A stretch of 37,668 bases of DNA from an uncultured Eubacteriales bacterium (GCA_934444895.1 CAKSDA010000003.1:1-37668); one strand, 5' to 3'; positions 7,860 to 15,314 are shown, counted from the stretch's first letter. Numbers and translations: made by a program. Notes: generated from the sequence alone by a model not told the origin.

Positions 7860-9452
7860 ATGAGTAATAAAAAGAACAACAAAAGGAAGATAGGAACAGA
7901 TGAAATAGTAAGCGCCTATAAAATCATGATGGAATACAAGGATTCCAAAAGAGATTTGGAAAACAGAATTATTTCAAATGAAAAGTGGTTCAAACTGCGC
8001 TGCAACATAGACGGAGAAAACGGCATAGGCAAGAGCTCTGCATGGCTCTTTAATTCAATAATAAACAAGCACGCCGACGCAATGGACAGTTTTCCGGAAC
8101 CGAATGTTTTGCCGAGGGAACCGGGAGATACCGAAAGTGCAAAACAACTTTCTTCGATACTGCCCGCCATTTTAGAAAAATGCAACTTTGAACAGGTTTA
8201 TTCGGATGTATGGTGGTATAAGCTTAAGACCGGCACAGGCGTATACGGCGTTTTTTGGAACAATGACCTTGAAGGAGGATTAGGCGACATTGATATCAGA
8301 CAACTTGATATACTGAACCTCTTTTGGGAACCGGGTATTAAGTATATAGACCAGTCCGCAAATCTGTTTTATGCCGTAGCGTGCGATAAGGAAAAGCTTA
8401 AGGAGGAGTATCCGCACATTAAGTTTGATTTTGAAGGCGACAATAACGAACTGGAAGCATATGATCTTGAAAGCGAACTCGCGGACGAAACCAAGGCGCT
8501 GGTTGTGGATTGGTATTACAAAAAGAAAGTCGGCGGAAAAACCGTACTTCACTATTGCAAATTTGTGGGAAAGAACTTGTTATATGCCTCGGAAAATGAC
8601 GAAAAATTTTCGCAAACAGGATTTTACAACCACGGAAAATATCCGGTGGTATTTGATACCATGTTTGTCGCCGAAGGAACTCCTGCGGGATTTGGATATA
8701 TTGATGTTATGAAAGGGTGTCAGAATGTTATTGATAAACTCGACGCCGCAATTGTCAAAAACACATTGATTTCCGAAACTCCCAGGTGGTTCATAAGCGA
8801 TACCGCCGGCATTAACGAGGAAGAATATGCCGACTGGACCAAGGCTTTTGTTCATACAACAGGAAGGATAGACGACGAGACCCTTAAACAGGTTTCGGTT
8901 GAGGGCATTTCGGAAGCGGCATTGAAACTTTTACAGTTTAAGGTGGACGAGCTTAAGGAAAATTCGGGCAACAGAGATTTCAGTCAGGGATCCACAAGCC
9001 TTGGAGTAACTGCCGCTTCGGCTATAATTGCTTTGCAGGAGGCCGGCGGAAAGCTCTCTCGTGATATGGTAAAATCCTCTTTTAGGGCATATGCTTCGCT
9101 GTGTTATTTAATGATTGAGCTTATAAGACAGTTCTACACCGAGCCCCGCACTTTCAGAATTACGGGCAGCGGGAAAAACTATGATTTTATCGTTTACAAC
9201 AGATTCAGGGATGGCGGCGATCTTGACAACGGAGAGTTTTCATCCGAAAACTCTGCAAGGCCGATATACGACATTAAAATTGTGCCGCAGAAACAAAATC
9301 CTTTCCAAAAAGCAACACAAAATGAGTTGGCTAAAGAGCTTTTCAATCTAGGCATGTTTGATAAAGATCGCAGAGAAGAAGCAATTATAGCGGTTCGCAT
9401 GATGGATTTTAATGGAAAAGAAGAAGTTTTGGCAAAACTTAAGGAAGAATAG
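7860..9452 (+). CDS. phage portal protein (P22 gp1-like)
   Basis: The portal forms the dodecameric ring at one capsid vertex through which TerL pumps DNA. The 530-residue protein has the hallmarks of the P22-type family. These are an N-terminal helical region with RIISNEKWFKLR, a wing/stem region (QVYSDVWWYKLKTGTGVYGVFWN, shown here as a motif region at about residues 118-140), and a conserved FGYIDVMKGCQNVIDKL segment. The crown-side helix region contains ALQEAGGKLSRDMVK and a C-terminal NELAKELFNLGMF segment. The ATG lies behind AAAGGAG. The length is normal and the frame intact. It is followed within 60 nt by a strong terminator and then by host rsmI, so scaffold and capsid genes are missing from where they normally follow. 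Confidence 0.88.
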   Translation: MSNKKNNKRKIGTDEIVSAYKIMMEYKDSKRDLENRIISNEKWFKLRCNIDGENGIGKSSAWLFNSIINKHADAMDSFPEPNVLPREPGDTESAKQLSSILPAILEKCNFEQVYSDVWWYKLKTGTGVYGVFWNNDLEGGLGDIDIRQLDILNLFWEPGIKYIDQSANLFYAVACDKEKLKEEYPHIKFDFEGDNNELEAYDLESELADETKALVVDWYYKKKVGGKTVLHYCKFVGKNLLYASENDEKFSQTGFYNHGKYPVVFDTMFVAEGTPAGFGYIDVMKGCQNVIDKLDAAIVKNTLISETPRWFISDTAGINEEEYADWTKAFVHTTGRIDDETLKQVSVEGISEAALKLLQFKVDELKENSGNRDFSQGSTSLGVTAASAIIALQEAGGKLSRDMVKSSFRAYASLCYLMIELIRQFYTEPRTFRITGSGKNYDFIVYNRFRDGGDLDNGEFSSENSARPIYDIKIVPQKQNPFQKATQNELAKELFNLGMFDKDRREEAIIAVRMMDFNGKEEVLAKLKEE

Positions 9453-9505
9453 TATAAAAGCAATAAAATTTATCTGTAAAATTGACCAACAAGCGATTAA
9501 TTGTT

Positions 9506-9540
9506 AAAAATACGCGGAGAAAACCTCCGCGTATTTTTAT
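9506..9540 (+). terminator. Rho-independent terminator after the portal gene
   Basis: A perfect 14-bp stem (9506-9519 with 9525-9538) has a 5-nt loop, and the 3' arm ends in TATTTTTAT. It closes the packaging module. The A-rich 5' arm means it could also work on the minus strand, but no minus gene needs it. Confidence 0.85.
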
Positions 9541-9563
9541 GTCTTCAATAGCAATACATTTTC

Positions 9564-9592
9564 TTGACAAGCATAAAAGCCGGGTTTATAAT
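9564..9592 (+). promoter_or_regulatory. consensus sigma-A promoter of rsmI
   Basis: TTGACA (9564-9569) and TATAAT (9587-9592) are separated by exactly 17 nt, which is full consensus. A transcript starting near 9599 would have a leader of about 145 nt before the rsmI ATG. The promoter also shows that the 60 in-frame codons upstream of that ATG are not coding. Confidence 0.85.
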
Positions 9593-9743
9593 TGGTAATA
9601 TATTAATAATATTCTGCCCAGTAACACTATGTAACAAAGAGGGATTTTATTATAGCTATATCATTAATTTTTATGATACTGTTACGGTTGCAATACAATT
9701 CCGGCATCGGCCCGGGAATAAGCTTGAAAGGTGGGCGTGCGGT

Positions 9744-10583
9744 ATGCCGGGAAAATTGTATGTAGTGGGGACGCCGATAGGTAATTTGGGGGATTTTTCT
9801 CCCCGCGCGGTAGAAACCCTTAAAAATGTGAATTTCATTGCGGCTGAAGATACAAGGGTTACCCTTAAGCTGCTTAATAAGTTTTCAATAAACACTAAAA
9901 TGGTCAGCTACCATGAACATAATCATGTATTTCGCAGTGAACAGATAATATCCCGGTTGCTTTTGGGGGAAGAATGTGCTCTTGTAACCGACGCCGGTAT
10001 GCCGGCTATTTCGGATCCCGGAGAGGACCTTGTAAGGCTTGCTCACGAAAATGGCATAGAGGTTTGCTCTGTTCCGGGGCCAAGCGCCGTAATAACAGCT
10101 CTTGCCATATCCGGAATGTCCGGCGGAAGATTCAGCTTTGAAGGATTTTTATCAACCAACAAACTAAGCAGGACAGAGCATTTGCAGTCGCTGAAAGAGG
10201 ATACCCATACAATGATTTTTTACGAAGCGCCGCACAAATTGATTTCTACTCTAAGGGATATGAAAGCAGTCTTCGGCGATCGCAAAATATCAATATGCAA
10301 AGAGCTTACAAAGATTCATGAAACATCAGTGACAACTACCTTTTCAAAGGCGCTGGAGCACTTTGAAATCACCCCTCCAAAGGGTGAATATGTAATTATA
10401 GTGTCCGGATTTGAAGCTTCAAAGGAAAGCGGCATGACGCTTGAAGAGGCAGTGAATATTGCAAGCGAGCAAATAGCAAACGGCGAATCGGCTTCAAGCG
10501 CCTCCCGCTTTGCGGCTAAAGCCAGTGGAATTAAAAAAAGCGAAATTTACAAAGAGGTACTGAACAAGAAGAATAATGAATAG
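9744..10583 (+). CDS. rsmI: 16S rRNA (cytidine-1402-2'-O)-methyltransferase RsmI
   Basis: This S-adenosylmethionine-dependent enzyme 2'-O-methylates C1402 in the decoding centre of 16S rRNA, together with RsmH (family knowledge). The 279-residue protein has the tetrapyrrole-methylase fold motifs in order: LYVVGTPIGNLGDFS near the N-terminus, EDTRVTLKLL, SYHEHN, LVTDAGMPAISDPGE, PGPSAVITAL and FEGFLS. The frame is open further upstream, but those codons run through the promoter. The ATG at 9744 follows AGGTGG (9729-9734) at 9 nt and gives the family's usual start. It stands alone between the phage module and a convergent transporter pair. Confidence 0.95.
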   Translation: MPGKLYVVGTPIGNLGDFSPRAVETLKNVNFIAAEDTRVTLKLLNKFSINTKMVSYHEHNHVFRSEQIISRLLLGEECALVTDAGMPAISDPGEDLVRLAHENGIEVCSVPGPSAVITALAISGMSGGRFSFEGFLSTNKLSRTEHLQSLKEDTHTMIFYEAPHKLISTLRDMKAVFGDRKISICKELTKIHETSVTTTFSKALEHFEITPPKGEYVIIVSGFEASKESGMTLEEAVNIASEQIANGESASSASRFAAKASGIKKSEIYKEVLNKKNNE

Positions 10584-10616
10584 CATGGAACTGCCGAAAA
10601 CGGCGCTTTATATAGT

Positions 10617-10748
10617 ATGAGATTGTTTACAATAATTGACGACAATATTGAACTTTGGGCAGCGCGAGATTGTCAATATCATAAGAATGCAGGTATCGGA
10701 GCAATTTATGTCTATGTCGGAGATAATACCGGTCAGGGCACCAAATAA
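10617..10748 (+). CDS. possible small ORF of unknown function (43 aa)
   Basis: A 43-codon ATG-to-TAA frame begins 33 nt after rsmI and fills most of the gap to the convergent transporter genes. The peptide starts MRLFTIIDDNIEL and ends GDNTGQGTK. It has one Cys and no membrane segment. I see no ribosome binding site, and I recognise no family. It may be a chance frame or the remnant of a larger gene. Confidence 0.2.
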   Translation: MRLFTIIDDNIELWAARDCQYHKNAGIGAIYVYVGDNTGQGTK

Positions 10749-10775
10749 AAAAACTTGCGAAAAAATTTCGCCAAA
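10749..10775 (-). terminator. candidate terminator of the TauE/SafE pair
   Basis: Read on the minus strand, GCGAAA/TTTCGC (10757-10771) forms a 6-bp stem with a 3-nt loop, followed by AAGTTTTTTTAT. It lies about 25 nt beyond the last minus-strand gene. The stem is short, so confidence is moderate. Confidence 0.45.
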
Positions 10776-10796
10776 ACAAACTTGGCTTTACTTTTC

Positions 10797-11174
10797 CTAA
10801 GATGAAGATTTTTTCTGCTTACCGGGTTTAAATATTTCCAATATTCCGTATATAATAACAGCGCCTCCGAAAAGCTTGCGAAGCAGTGCGGTATCTATAT
10901 ATGTCACCAGATAGCTCGCAAGGGCAGCCCCCAAAGCACCGGTTAGCATAATGGGCAAGACCCTTTTCCATTTTATCTCTCCCCTTTTTGAATATATAAT
11001 TATTGCAATAAGAGCAACCGGAAGAAAGAAAAGAAGGTTTATTCCCTGGGCTGTAAGCTGATTTACATTTTCAAATACGGTCAAATATATAAGAAGAATA
11101 CTGCCGCCGCCAAGGCCCATGCCTCCTGCTGTTCCGGCAAGGAACCCGGCAAGAAGTTTTAAAAATATTTTCAC
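10797..11174 (-). CDS. TauE/SafE family half-transporter (second of pair)
   Basis: This 125-residue membrane protein matches one half of the TauE/SafE (sulfite/organosulfonate exporter-like) family. It has four predicted transmembrane helices and the glycine-rich first helix GTAGGMGLGGGS. I chose the GTG at 11174 because GGAGG lies 11 nt upstream. Its first bases also overlap the stop of the preceding gene (GTGA), which is typical of translational coupling. Full-length relatives have two such four-helix halves in one chain of about 250 residues. Here the halves are separate genes, so a heterodimer with the neighbour is likely (inference). The substrate is not visible; sulfur-containing anions are usual for the family. 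Confidence 0.82.
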   Translation of the reverse strand: MKIFLKLLAGFLAGTAGGMGLGGGSILLIYLTVFENVNQLTAQGINLLFFLPVALIAIIIYSKRGEIKWKRVLPIMLTGALGAALASYLVTYIDTALLRKLFGGAVIIYGILEIFKPGKQKKSSS

Positions 11175-11533
11175 TTTGTAATAAGCCTCCACCCGGCCCA
11201 CACCATAAAAATTCCAAAGACCTTTTTTATTAAATTCGGAGAAATTTTTTTAAGAATAAAGGTTCCCACCGCTGCTCCGATAAGCCCTGTAGGTATATAG
11301 ATAAGGGCTTCGCCGACGGTCACCTTTCCCTGCAAAAGATATCCGATCGCGCTTATTAATGTTATAGGAAATATTACCGCTACGGCGTTTGCGTGGGACT
11401 GTTTTCTTTCCATTCCGGAATTGTTTAGAAGGGGAACGCATACAAGGCCGCCTCCGGCTCCGAAAAAACCGTTTACAATGCCGATGACGCTTCCTATCAG
11501 TGCGTCTTTCGGTAAATTTTTTTTATTTTTCAA
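11171..11533 (-). CDS. TauE/SafE family half-transporter (first of pair)
   Basis: This 120-residue membrane protein has about four hydrophobic segments and the family's first-helix motif GFFGAGGGLVCVP, followed by SHANAVAVIFPITLISA and a C-terminal KVFGIFMVWAGWRL. It is the N-terminal-half counterpart of the downstream gene, which it overlaps by 4 nt. The frame extends further upstream, but the added residues are Cys-rich and unlike the family. The TTG at 11533, preceded by AAGGCGG at 7 nt, is the likely start. The pair is divergent from a ligand-sensing regulator at 11732. A short palindrome AATAC-AA-GTATT at 11579-11590 between them could be an operator. Confidence 0.82.
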   Translation of the reverse strand: MKNKKNLPKDALIGSVIGIVNGFFGAGGGLVCVPLLNNSGMERKQSHANAVAVIFPITLISAIGYLLQGKVTVGEALIYIPTGLIGAAVGTFILKKISPNLIKKVFGIFMVWAGWRLITK

Positions 11534-11601
11534 AAAAACACCGCCTTTTATATAGTATTTACCAAAAAAACAGTGTATAATACAAGTATTGTAATAACAA
11601 A

Positions 11602-11668
11602 TGTTGCAACAAATATGCAGGGAGATTTTATCTGCCAAAACCAACTTTCCCTATAGGTTGCAGCACAA
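11602..11668 (+). repeat. 67-nt dispersed repeat, copy A
   Basis: The element runs from TGTTGCAAC to GTTGCAGCACAA and has near-perfect inverted ends. It matches the copy at 35236-35302 along its length, most strongly in the first 30 nt and the CCTATAGG near the right end. It shares its ends and exact size with the copy at 27582-27649. It lies in the divergent promoter region. Confidence 0.6.
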
Positions 11669-11731
11669 TAAAACAAGGTGTATTTTGGCAGTCAGAAGAT
11701 ACTCCGGGCAAAATGCGAGGACCGTGAACCT

Positions 11732-12835
11732 ATGAATATTTATGTTACATCAGAACAAATAGGGCTTGAAGGTTATTGGATAACCGATATTCTTGCCGGC
11801 ATAAGCAAGGAAGCCGTAAAAAAGAATATAACCGTGGTGGATTATGATGGAGAGGTTCTAACAGTTAACGATGAGTTTACAAGGCCTATTGTTTTGGCGG
11901 TGGGATACTCATACAAGTGGATGGAGCAGACATGCCGCAGGCTTTTAAAGGAAAAGGCCGAGCCGCTGCTTGTAACATCAGGTCAGGATACATATACAAG
12001 TTTTATTGACGCAGCGGGATTTGTTAGTTTCGGAATAAAAAAGGCTATTTACAATGTAGTTAGCTATTTGATAACAAACAAACGCAGCCGTATTGCTTTT
12101 TTTGGTGCTCATAACGACACTTACGGAGACAATGTAAAGATAAACGAATTTTTGCGGATATGTAAATATTTGGGACTCTCTTCCAATGAGCATGATGTTT
12201 ACAGGGATATTTCGCTTGCCGATTGTGCAAGGACTTTTAATATGAATTTAGGCAAGTATAACGCGGTTATATGTCCGAATGACGCAGCCGCGCTATTCCT
12301 AGCAAAATGGCTTGAGAACAGGAATATTAGGATTCCGGAGGATGTATTTATAGTAAGCTTCGGAAATTCCGAGGTGGCACGGACCGCAAAGCCGTCTATA
12401 ACCACGGTTGAAAATAATTTTTTTGAGCTTGGCAAGCAGGCGGTAAAACTGCACCAGTTCCTCCAAAAAAATTCCGATACCGGATGCACGACAGTGACGG
12501 TGGATTGCAAAATAATAGAGCGCAGATCTACCGATTCAATAAAATTTACAAAAGCGATTCCCAGAAAAATATTTAACAGCAGCATACCGCTGTATGATGC
12601 TGATATGGATGTTATGGCCGTTTTGCAGGCTGAAGAATTGGTACGCATGTGGGATGATATTGACAGACAGATAATAAAGGGTCTGCTGTTAGGAAAAACG
12701 ATTGTAGCTATAGCAGACGGGTTGTTTATTTCGGTCAGCGCCGTAAAATATCGAATAAAGAAAATGCTTACGGCGGCGAATCTGCGTAACAAGGACGAAC
12801 TTGCTGAAATAGTAAGAAGGTATGATATTTTGTGA
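11732..12835 (+). CDS. ligand-sensing regulator: LacI-type sensor domain with C-terminal LuxR-type HTH
   Basis: Residues 1 to about 275 of this 367-residue protein look like a periplasmic-binding-protein/LacI sensor fold. Visible signs are GLEGYWITDILAGI, RIAFFGAH, YNAVICPNDAAALFLAKWL, VFIVSFGNSEVA and the closing PSITTVENN. The last 65 residues form a LuxR/GerE-like helix-turn-helix (RQIIKGLLLGKTIVAIADG, then SVSAVKYRIKKML). A LacI protein would have its HTH at the N-terminus, so this arrangement is reversed. I start at the ATG at 11732 behind GAGGA; a GTG at 11678 is also in frame but adds unrelated residues. It may control the divergent transporter pair or the DRTGG/PHP genes downstream (inference). 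The ligand is unknown. Confidence 0.75.
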   Translation: MNIYVTSEQIGLEGYWITDILAGISKEAVKKNITVVDYDGEVLTVNDEFTRPIVLAVGYSYKWMEQTCRRLLKEKAEPLLVTSGQDTYTSFIDAAGFVSFGIKKAIYNVVSYLITNKRSRIAFFGAHNDTYGDNVKINEFLRICKYLGLSSNEHDVYRDISLADCARTFNMNLGKYNAVICPNDAAALFLAKWLENRNIRIPEDVFIVSFGNSEVARTAKPSITTVENNFFELGKQAVKLHQFLQKNSDTGCTTVTVDCKIIERRSTDSIKFTKAIPRKIFNSSIPLYDADMDVMAVLQAEELVRMWDDIDRQIIKGLLLGKTIVAIADGLFISVSAVKYRIKKMLTAANLRNKDELAEIVRRYDIL

Positions 12836-12875
12836 TCATTTGATAGGCATGCGGGGGTGCAACTATAAAAAGCCT

Positions 12876-12904
12876 TTGCATATATTCAAATATAAAGATA
12901 ATAA
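12876..12904 (+). promoter_or_regulatory. candidate promoter of the DRTGG/PHP pair
   Basis: TTGCAT (12876-12881) and TAATAA (12899-12904) have a 17-nt spacer and lie 85 nt before the DRTGG gene. The boxes are far from consensus, and read-through from the regulator gene is equally possible. Confidence 0.35.
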
Positions 12905-12988
12905 TTTTTAAAACGAATCGGTGAAAAATTCAGCACAGAAAGATTCAGCATATAAACACAAATTTCAATATTATGCGGGGGATGCGGC

Positions 12989-13321
12989 ATGACGGTTGAA
13001 AAAATTTCCGATATATGTAAACTGAATGCGGTAAGCGAAGAAAACAAAGAACTTCCGGTTAAAGGGGTATATTGTTGTGATTTGCTCAGCATGGTAATGG
13101 GAAGAGCTCCGGCCGGTTGCGCCTGGGTTACGGTAATGGGTAATGTAAACACTGTTGCGGTTGCTTCTTTGGCAGAAATAAGCATGGTGGTGTTTGCCGA
13201 CGGAGTAAAACCGGATGATACAACGGTTTTAAGGGCGCGGCAAAATGGGATAAATATATACCTTTCAGACAAGGATGTTTTCACTACCGCGCTTGAAATA
13301 CATAAGGCTTTAGAACAATGA
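12989..13321 (+). CDS. DRTGG domain protein
   Basis: This small, soluble protein of 110 residues consists of a single DRTGG-type domain. It begins TVEKISDICKLNAVS, then GVYCCDLLSMVMGRA, AWVTVMGNVNTVAVASL, MVVFADGVKPDD, and ends in a helix carrying IYLSDKDVFTTALEIH. Such stand-alone domains occur in clostridia and Thermotogales near sensory [FeFe]-hydrogenase, PHP and anti-sigma-like ATPase genes (established context). Their biochemistry is not established, though nucleotide sensing is suspected. The ATG follows GGGGGA at 6 nt, and the stop overlaps the PHP gene (ATGA), so the two are coupled. No hydrogenase or kinase gene is adjacent here. Confidence 0.85.
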   Translation: MTVEKISDICKLNAVSEENKELPVKGVYCCDLLSMVMGRAPAGCAWVTVMGNVNTVAVASLAEISMVVFADGVKPDDTTVLRARQNGINIYLSDKDVFTTALEIHKALEQ

Positions 13322-14034
13322 GCCGCATATTTTATGATTTCCATATTCATTCATGTCTTTCCCCCTGCGGAGATAACGACATGACCCCGGCAAACATAGC
13401 CGGAATGGCGTTTGTAAACGGGTTGCAGGCCATTGCATTAACAGATCACAACACAACAAAAAATTGCGAAGCCTTAAAGGCGGCCGCCGAACAGTACAAA
13501 ATTACCGTTCTTTTCGGAATGGAGCTTACAACCTGCGAAGAGGTGCATGTTGTCTGCCTTTTTCCAAACAAAAATTGCGCCCAAAAATTTGATGAAATTG
13601 TATCACAAAATCTTATTAAGATTAAAAATGACCCGGAAATTTTTGGTCATCAGTATATGATGGACAGCAGGGACAAAATTTTGGGAGAGAAAGAAAACCT
13701 TTTAATAAACGCAACGGCAATTGATTTTGACAGTGTTTTTGATATTGTAAAAAATTGCGGCGGCGTTGCCTATCCGGCCCATATTGATAAAAATTCAAAC
13801 TCTGTGATTTCAAATCTTGGATTTATACCGCCGGACAGTAAGTTCAAAACAGCGGAGCTTAATAATGTATCAAACAAGGAAAGAATTATTTCAGAGTATC
13901 CGCATCTTTCAGACTGTATAATACTTACCGATTCCGACGCGCATTATTTGGAAAACATAAATACTGCAGAAAATTTTTTAGAGGTTGATGATCCATCGCC
14001 TGAAGGGATAATAGAGTTTTTAAGAAATGAGTAA
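13318..14034 (+). CDS. PHP domain metal-dependent phosphoesterase
   Basis: The 238-residue protein has the polymerase-and-histidinol-phosphatase fold. The first metal motif DFHIHS is followed by CLSPCGD, then ALTDHNT, GMELTTCEEVHVVCLF, VAYPAHID and the closing LTDSDAHY. All the histidines and aspartates expected for the trinuclear metal site are present, so it is probably an active phosphoesterase. The substrate is unknown. It starts within the stop of the DRTGG gene. The pairing suggests the two act together, perhaps one sensing and one cleaving a nucleotide-type molecule (inference). A perfect palindromic terminator lies 120 nt downstream. Confidence 0.9.
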   Translation: MSRIFYDFHIHSCLSPCGDNDMTPANIAGMAFVNGLQAIALTDHNTTKNCEALKAAAEQYKITVLFGMELTTCEEVHVVCLFPNKNCAQKFDEIVSQNLIKIKNDPEIFGHQYMMDSRDKILGEKENLLINATAIDFDSVFDIVKNCGGVAYPAHIDKNSNSVISNLGFIPPDSKFKTAELNNVSNKERIISEYPHLSDCIILTDSDAHYLENINTAENFLEVDDPSPEGIIEFLRNE

Positions 14035-14153
14035 GACCTTCGCTTTGAGAAAGGTTTGTCTTTAAATGAAATAAGGAAATAGTTTCCGACTAAATCAATT
14101 TGTGCTTTATCGCCAAGGATATAAAACGAATGAAAATCACATTCCAAAAATAA

Positions 14154-14200
14154 TATGAGCCCCAAAGTTATTTAACTTTGGGGCTCATACTTTAATAAAA
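14154..14200. terminator. bidirectional palindromic terminator
   Basis: A perfect 36-nt palindrome (14154-14189, arms TATGAGCCCCAAAGTTA) lies between the convergent PHP and CDP-alcohol transferase genes. On the minus strand it is followed by TTATTTTT; on the plus strand the tail is weaker (CTTTAAT). Confidence 0.75.
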
Positions 14201-14280
14201 GCTTAATAAAAGCGTTGTTAAAAATGGTATAAAAAAGTCAAAAAACATCCTGAAACAGACTCATAAAACGGCAGTGCTGC

Positions 14281-14859
14281 TTACTTTTCCCGTAGGTTAT
14301 TTGAAATCAACATGGTTTTTCCTATATATTCCCGTGATTTTTGATATTCTTTTGATTTAATGTGTATAACAAGCTCTTCTGCGGAAGCGAAACCGCCGAT
14401 AATACAAACAATTGTGCAAACAATGTCCGGATTCAGGGCTTTTAAAAAATATGTAATCAGAAAAACCGATGCGCCGGTAAGCTTGTTGCCCAGCGTATGG
14501 AGGGAGGCAAAGCGCTTATATTTAATACCTGCAACGATATACGAAGCAAGCCTAATTAAAAGAACAACTGCCGCAAAGACCCATACAAAAGCACTGAGAT
14601 TATCCATAAGGAAAGGGAAAATTTTAATTATTGCAACAGAATAAAACAAAAGATCCGCAATACTGTCAAGCTTGGCTCCTAAATCCCCTGTGGCATTCAT
14701 TGCGCGGGCAACGGTGCCGTCGGCAACATCGCTTATGCCGCAGATGGAATATACAACAAAGTATTCTGCTGTAAATGCATTAAGAAACAAAAGAACAACC
14801 GAACCTAAAATTCTTAAAGCAGTAATTAAATTCGGAATATATTGCTTTTTAAACTGCAT
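14281..14859 (-). CDS. CDP-alcohol phosphatidyltransferase family membrane protein
   Basis: This integral membrane enzyme of 192 residues transfers a phosphatidyl group from CDP-diacylglycerol to an alcohol, or a related reaction. The family signature is complete: D44, D47-G48, A51-R52, G61, D65 and D69, in the order DxxDGxxAR(x8)GxxxDxxxD. About six hydrophobic segments follow the N-terminal IPNLITALRI. The acceptor alcohol (glycerol phosphate, serine, inositol or other) cannot be told from this. The ATG at 14859 has GGAGG 9 nt upstream; the longer frame adds an unrelated basic leader. It is a single gene between convergent PHP and divergent trkA. A 10-bp inverted repeat lies 49-78 nt before its start. 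Confidence 0.88.
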   Translation of the reverse strand: MQFKKQYIPNLITALRILGSVVLLFLNAFTAEYFVVYSICGISDVADGTVARAMNATGDLGAKLDSIADLLFYSVAIIKIFPFLMDNLSAFVWVFAAVVLLIRLASYIVAGIKYKRFASLHTLGNKLTGASVFLITYFLKALNPDIVCTIVCIIGGFASAEELVIHIKSKEYQKSREYIGKTMLISNNLREK

Positions 14860-15314
14860 TTTCCAAATCCTCCAAAGGAATAAAATACGGTCTTGCGACA
14901 AGTATATTTTGTCTTGCCGCTTGTGCTGCAAGACAAATTGCCGTTTATTTAGCAGTTCGCACCTGCCGCGTGCAGCACTTTTTCTGAATACAATTATAAC
15001 ATTAAGTTACGGCCTTTTCAACTTAGATAATCAGTTTTCCTCCAAAACTTATTTGTTTCTACAAGGTTCAATGCTTAAAATGCAAGCTATTAAAATACAA
15101 AATATTTTAACATTTTTATATAATATTGTCAAATGAGCGCAGCACAAGCACTGTAAATTAAATCGGTTCGCGAAGCGTCTAAAAAAGATTCGGATTTATC
15201 CTTGCTTGCAAGTGATGAGACAAACAAAACGAAGAAATAATCCGTCCCAGCAACCATTGTGCTCCGATTGCTTTGCCTAGGCAAAAATATAAGCATTTTA
15301 TATGCCTTAAACTG
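14860..15314. other. intergenic region between CDP-alcohol transferase and trkA
   Basis: No gene is supported. It holds an inverted repeat of TTTGTCTTGC/GCAAGACAAA (14908-14917 with 14928-14937, 10-nt loop) and a second, related GACAA...TTGTC dyad just beside it (about 14896-14913). Both lie in the 5' region of the minus-strand gene. A stretch at about 15190-15285 on the minus strand (TAGGC..., later TTGTTTGTCTCATCACTTGCAAG) faintly resembles the TAGG...CCTA repeats but is too diverged to call. Confidence 0.4.

Noticed and set aside
9564..9743. N-terminal extension of RsmI by 60 residues
   Set aside because: These codons run through a perfect promoter, the residues do not match the family, and the ATG at 9744 has its own ribosome binding site.
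14041..14150. Additional copy of the TAGG...CCTA repeat after the PHP gene
   Set aside because: Only short A/T-rich words are shared; the core CGCCGCCTTTT and ACCGT-ACGGT segments are missing.
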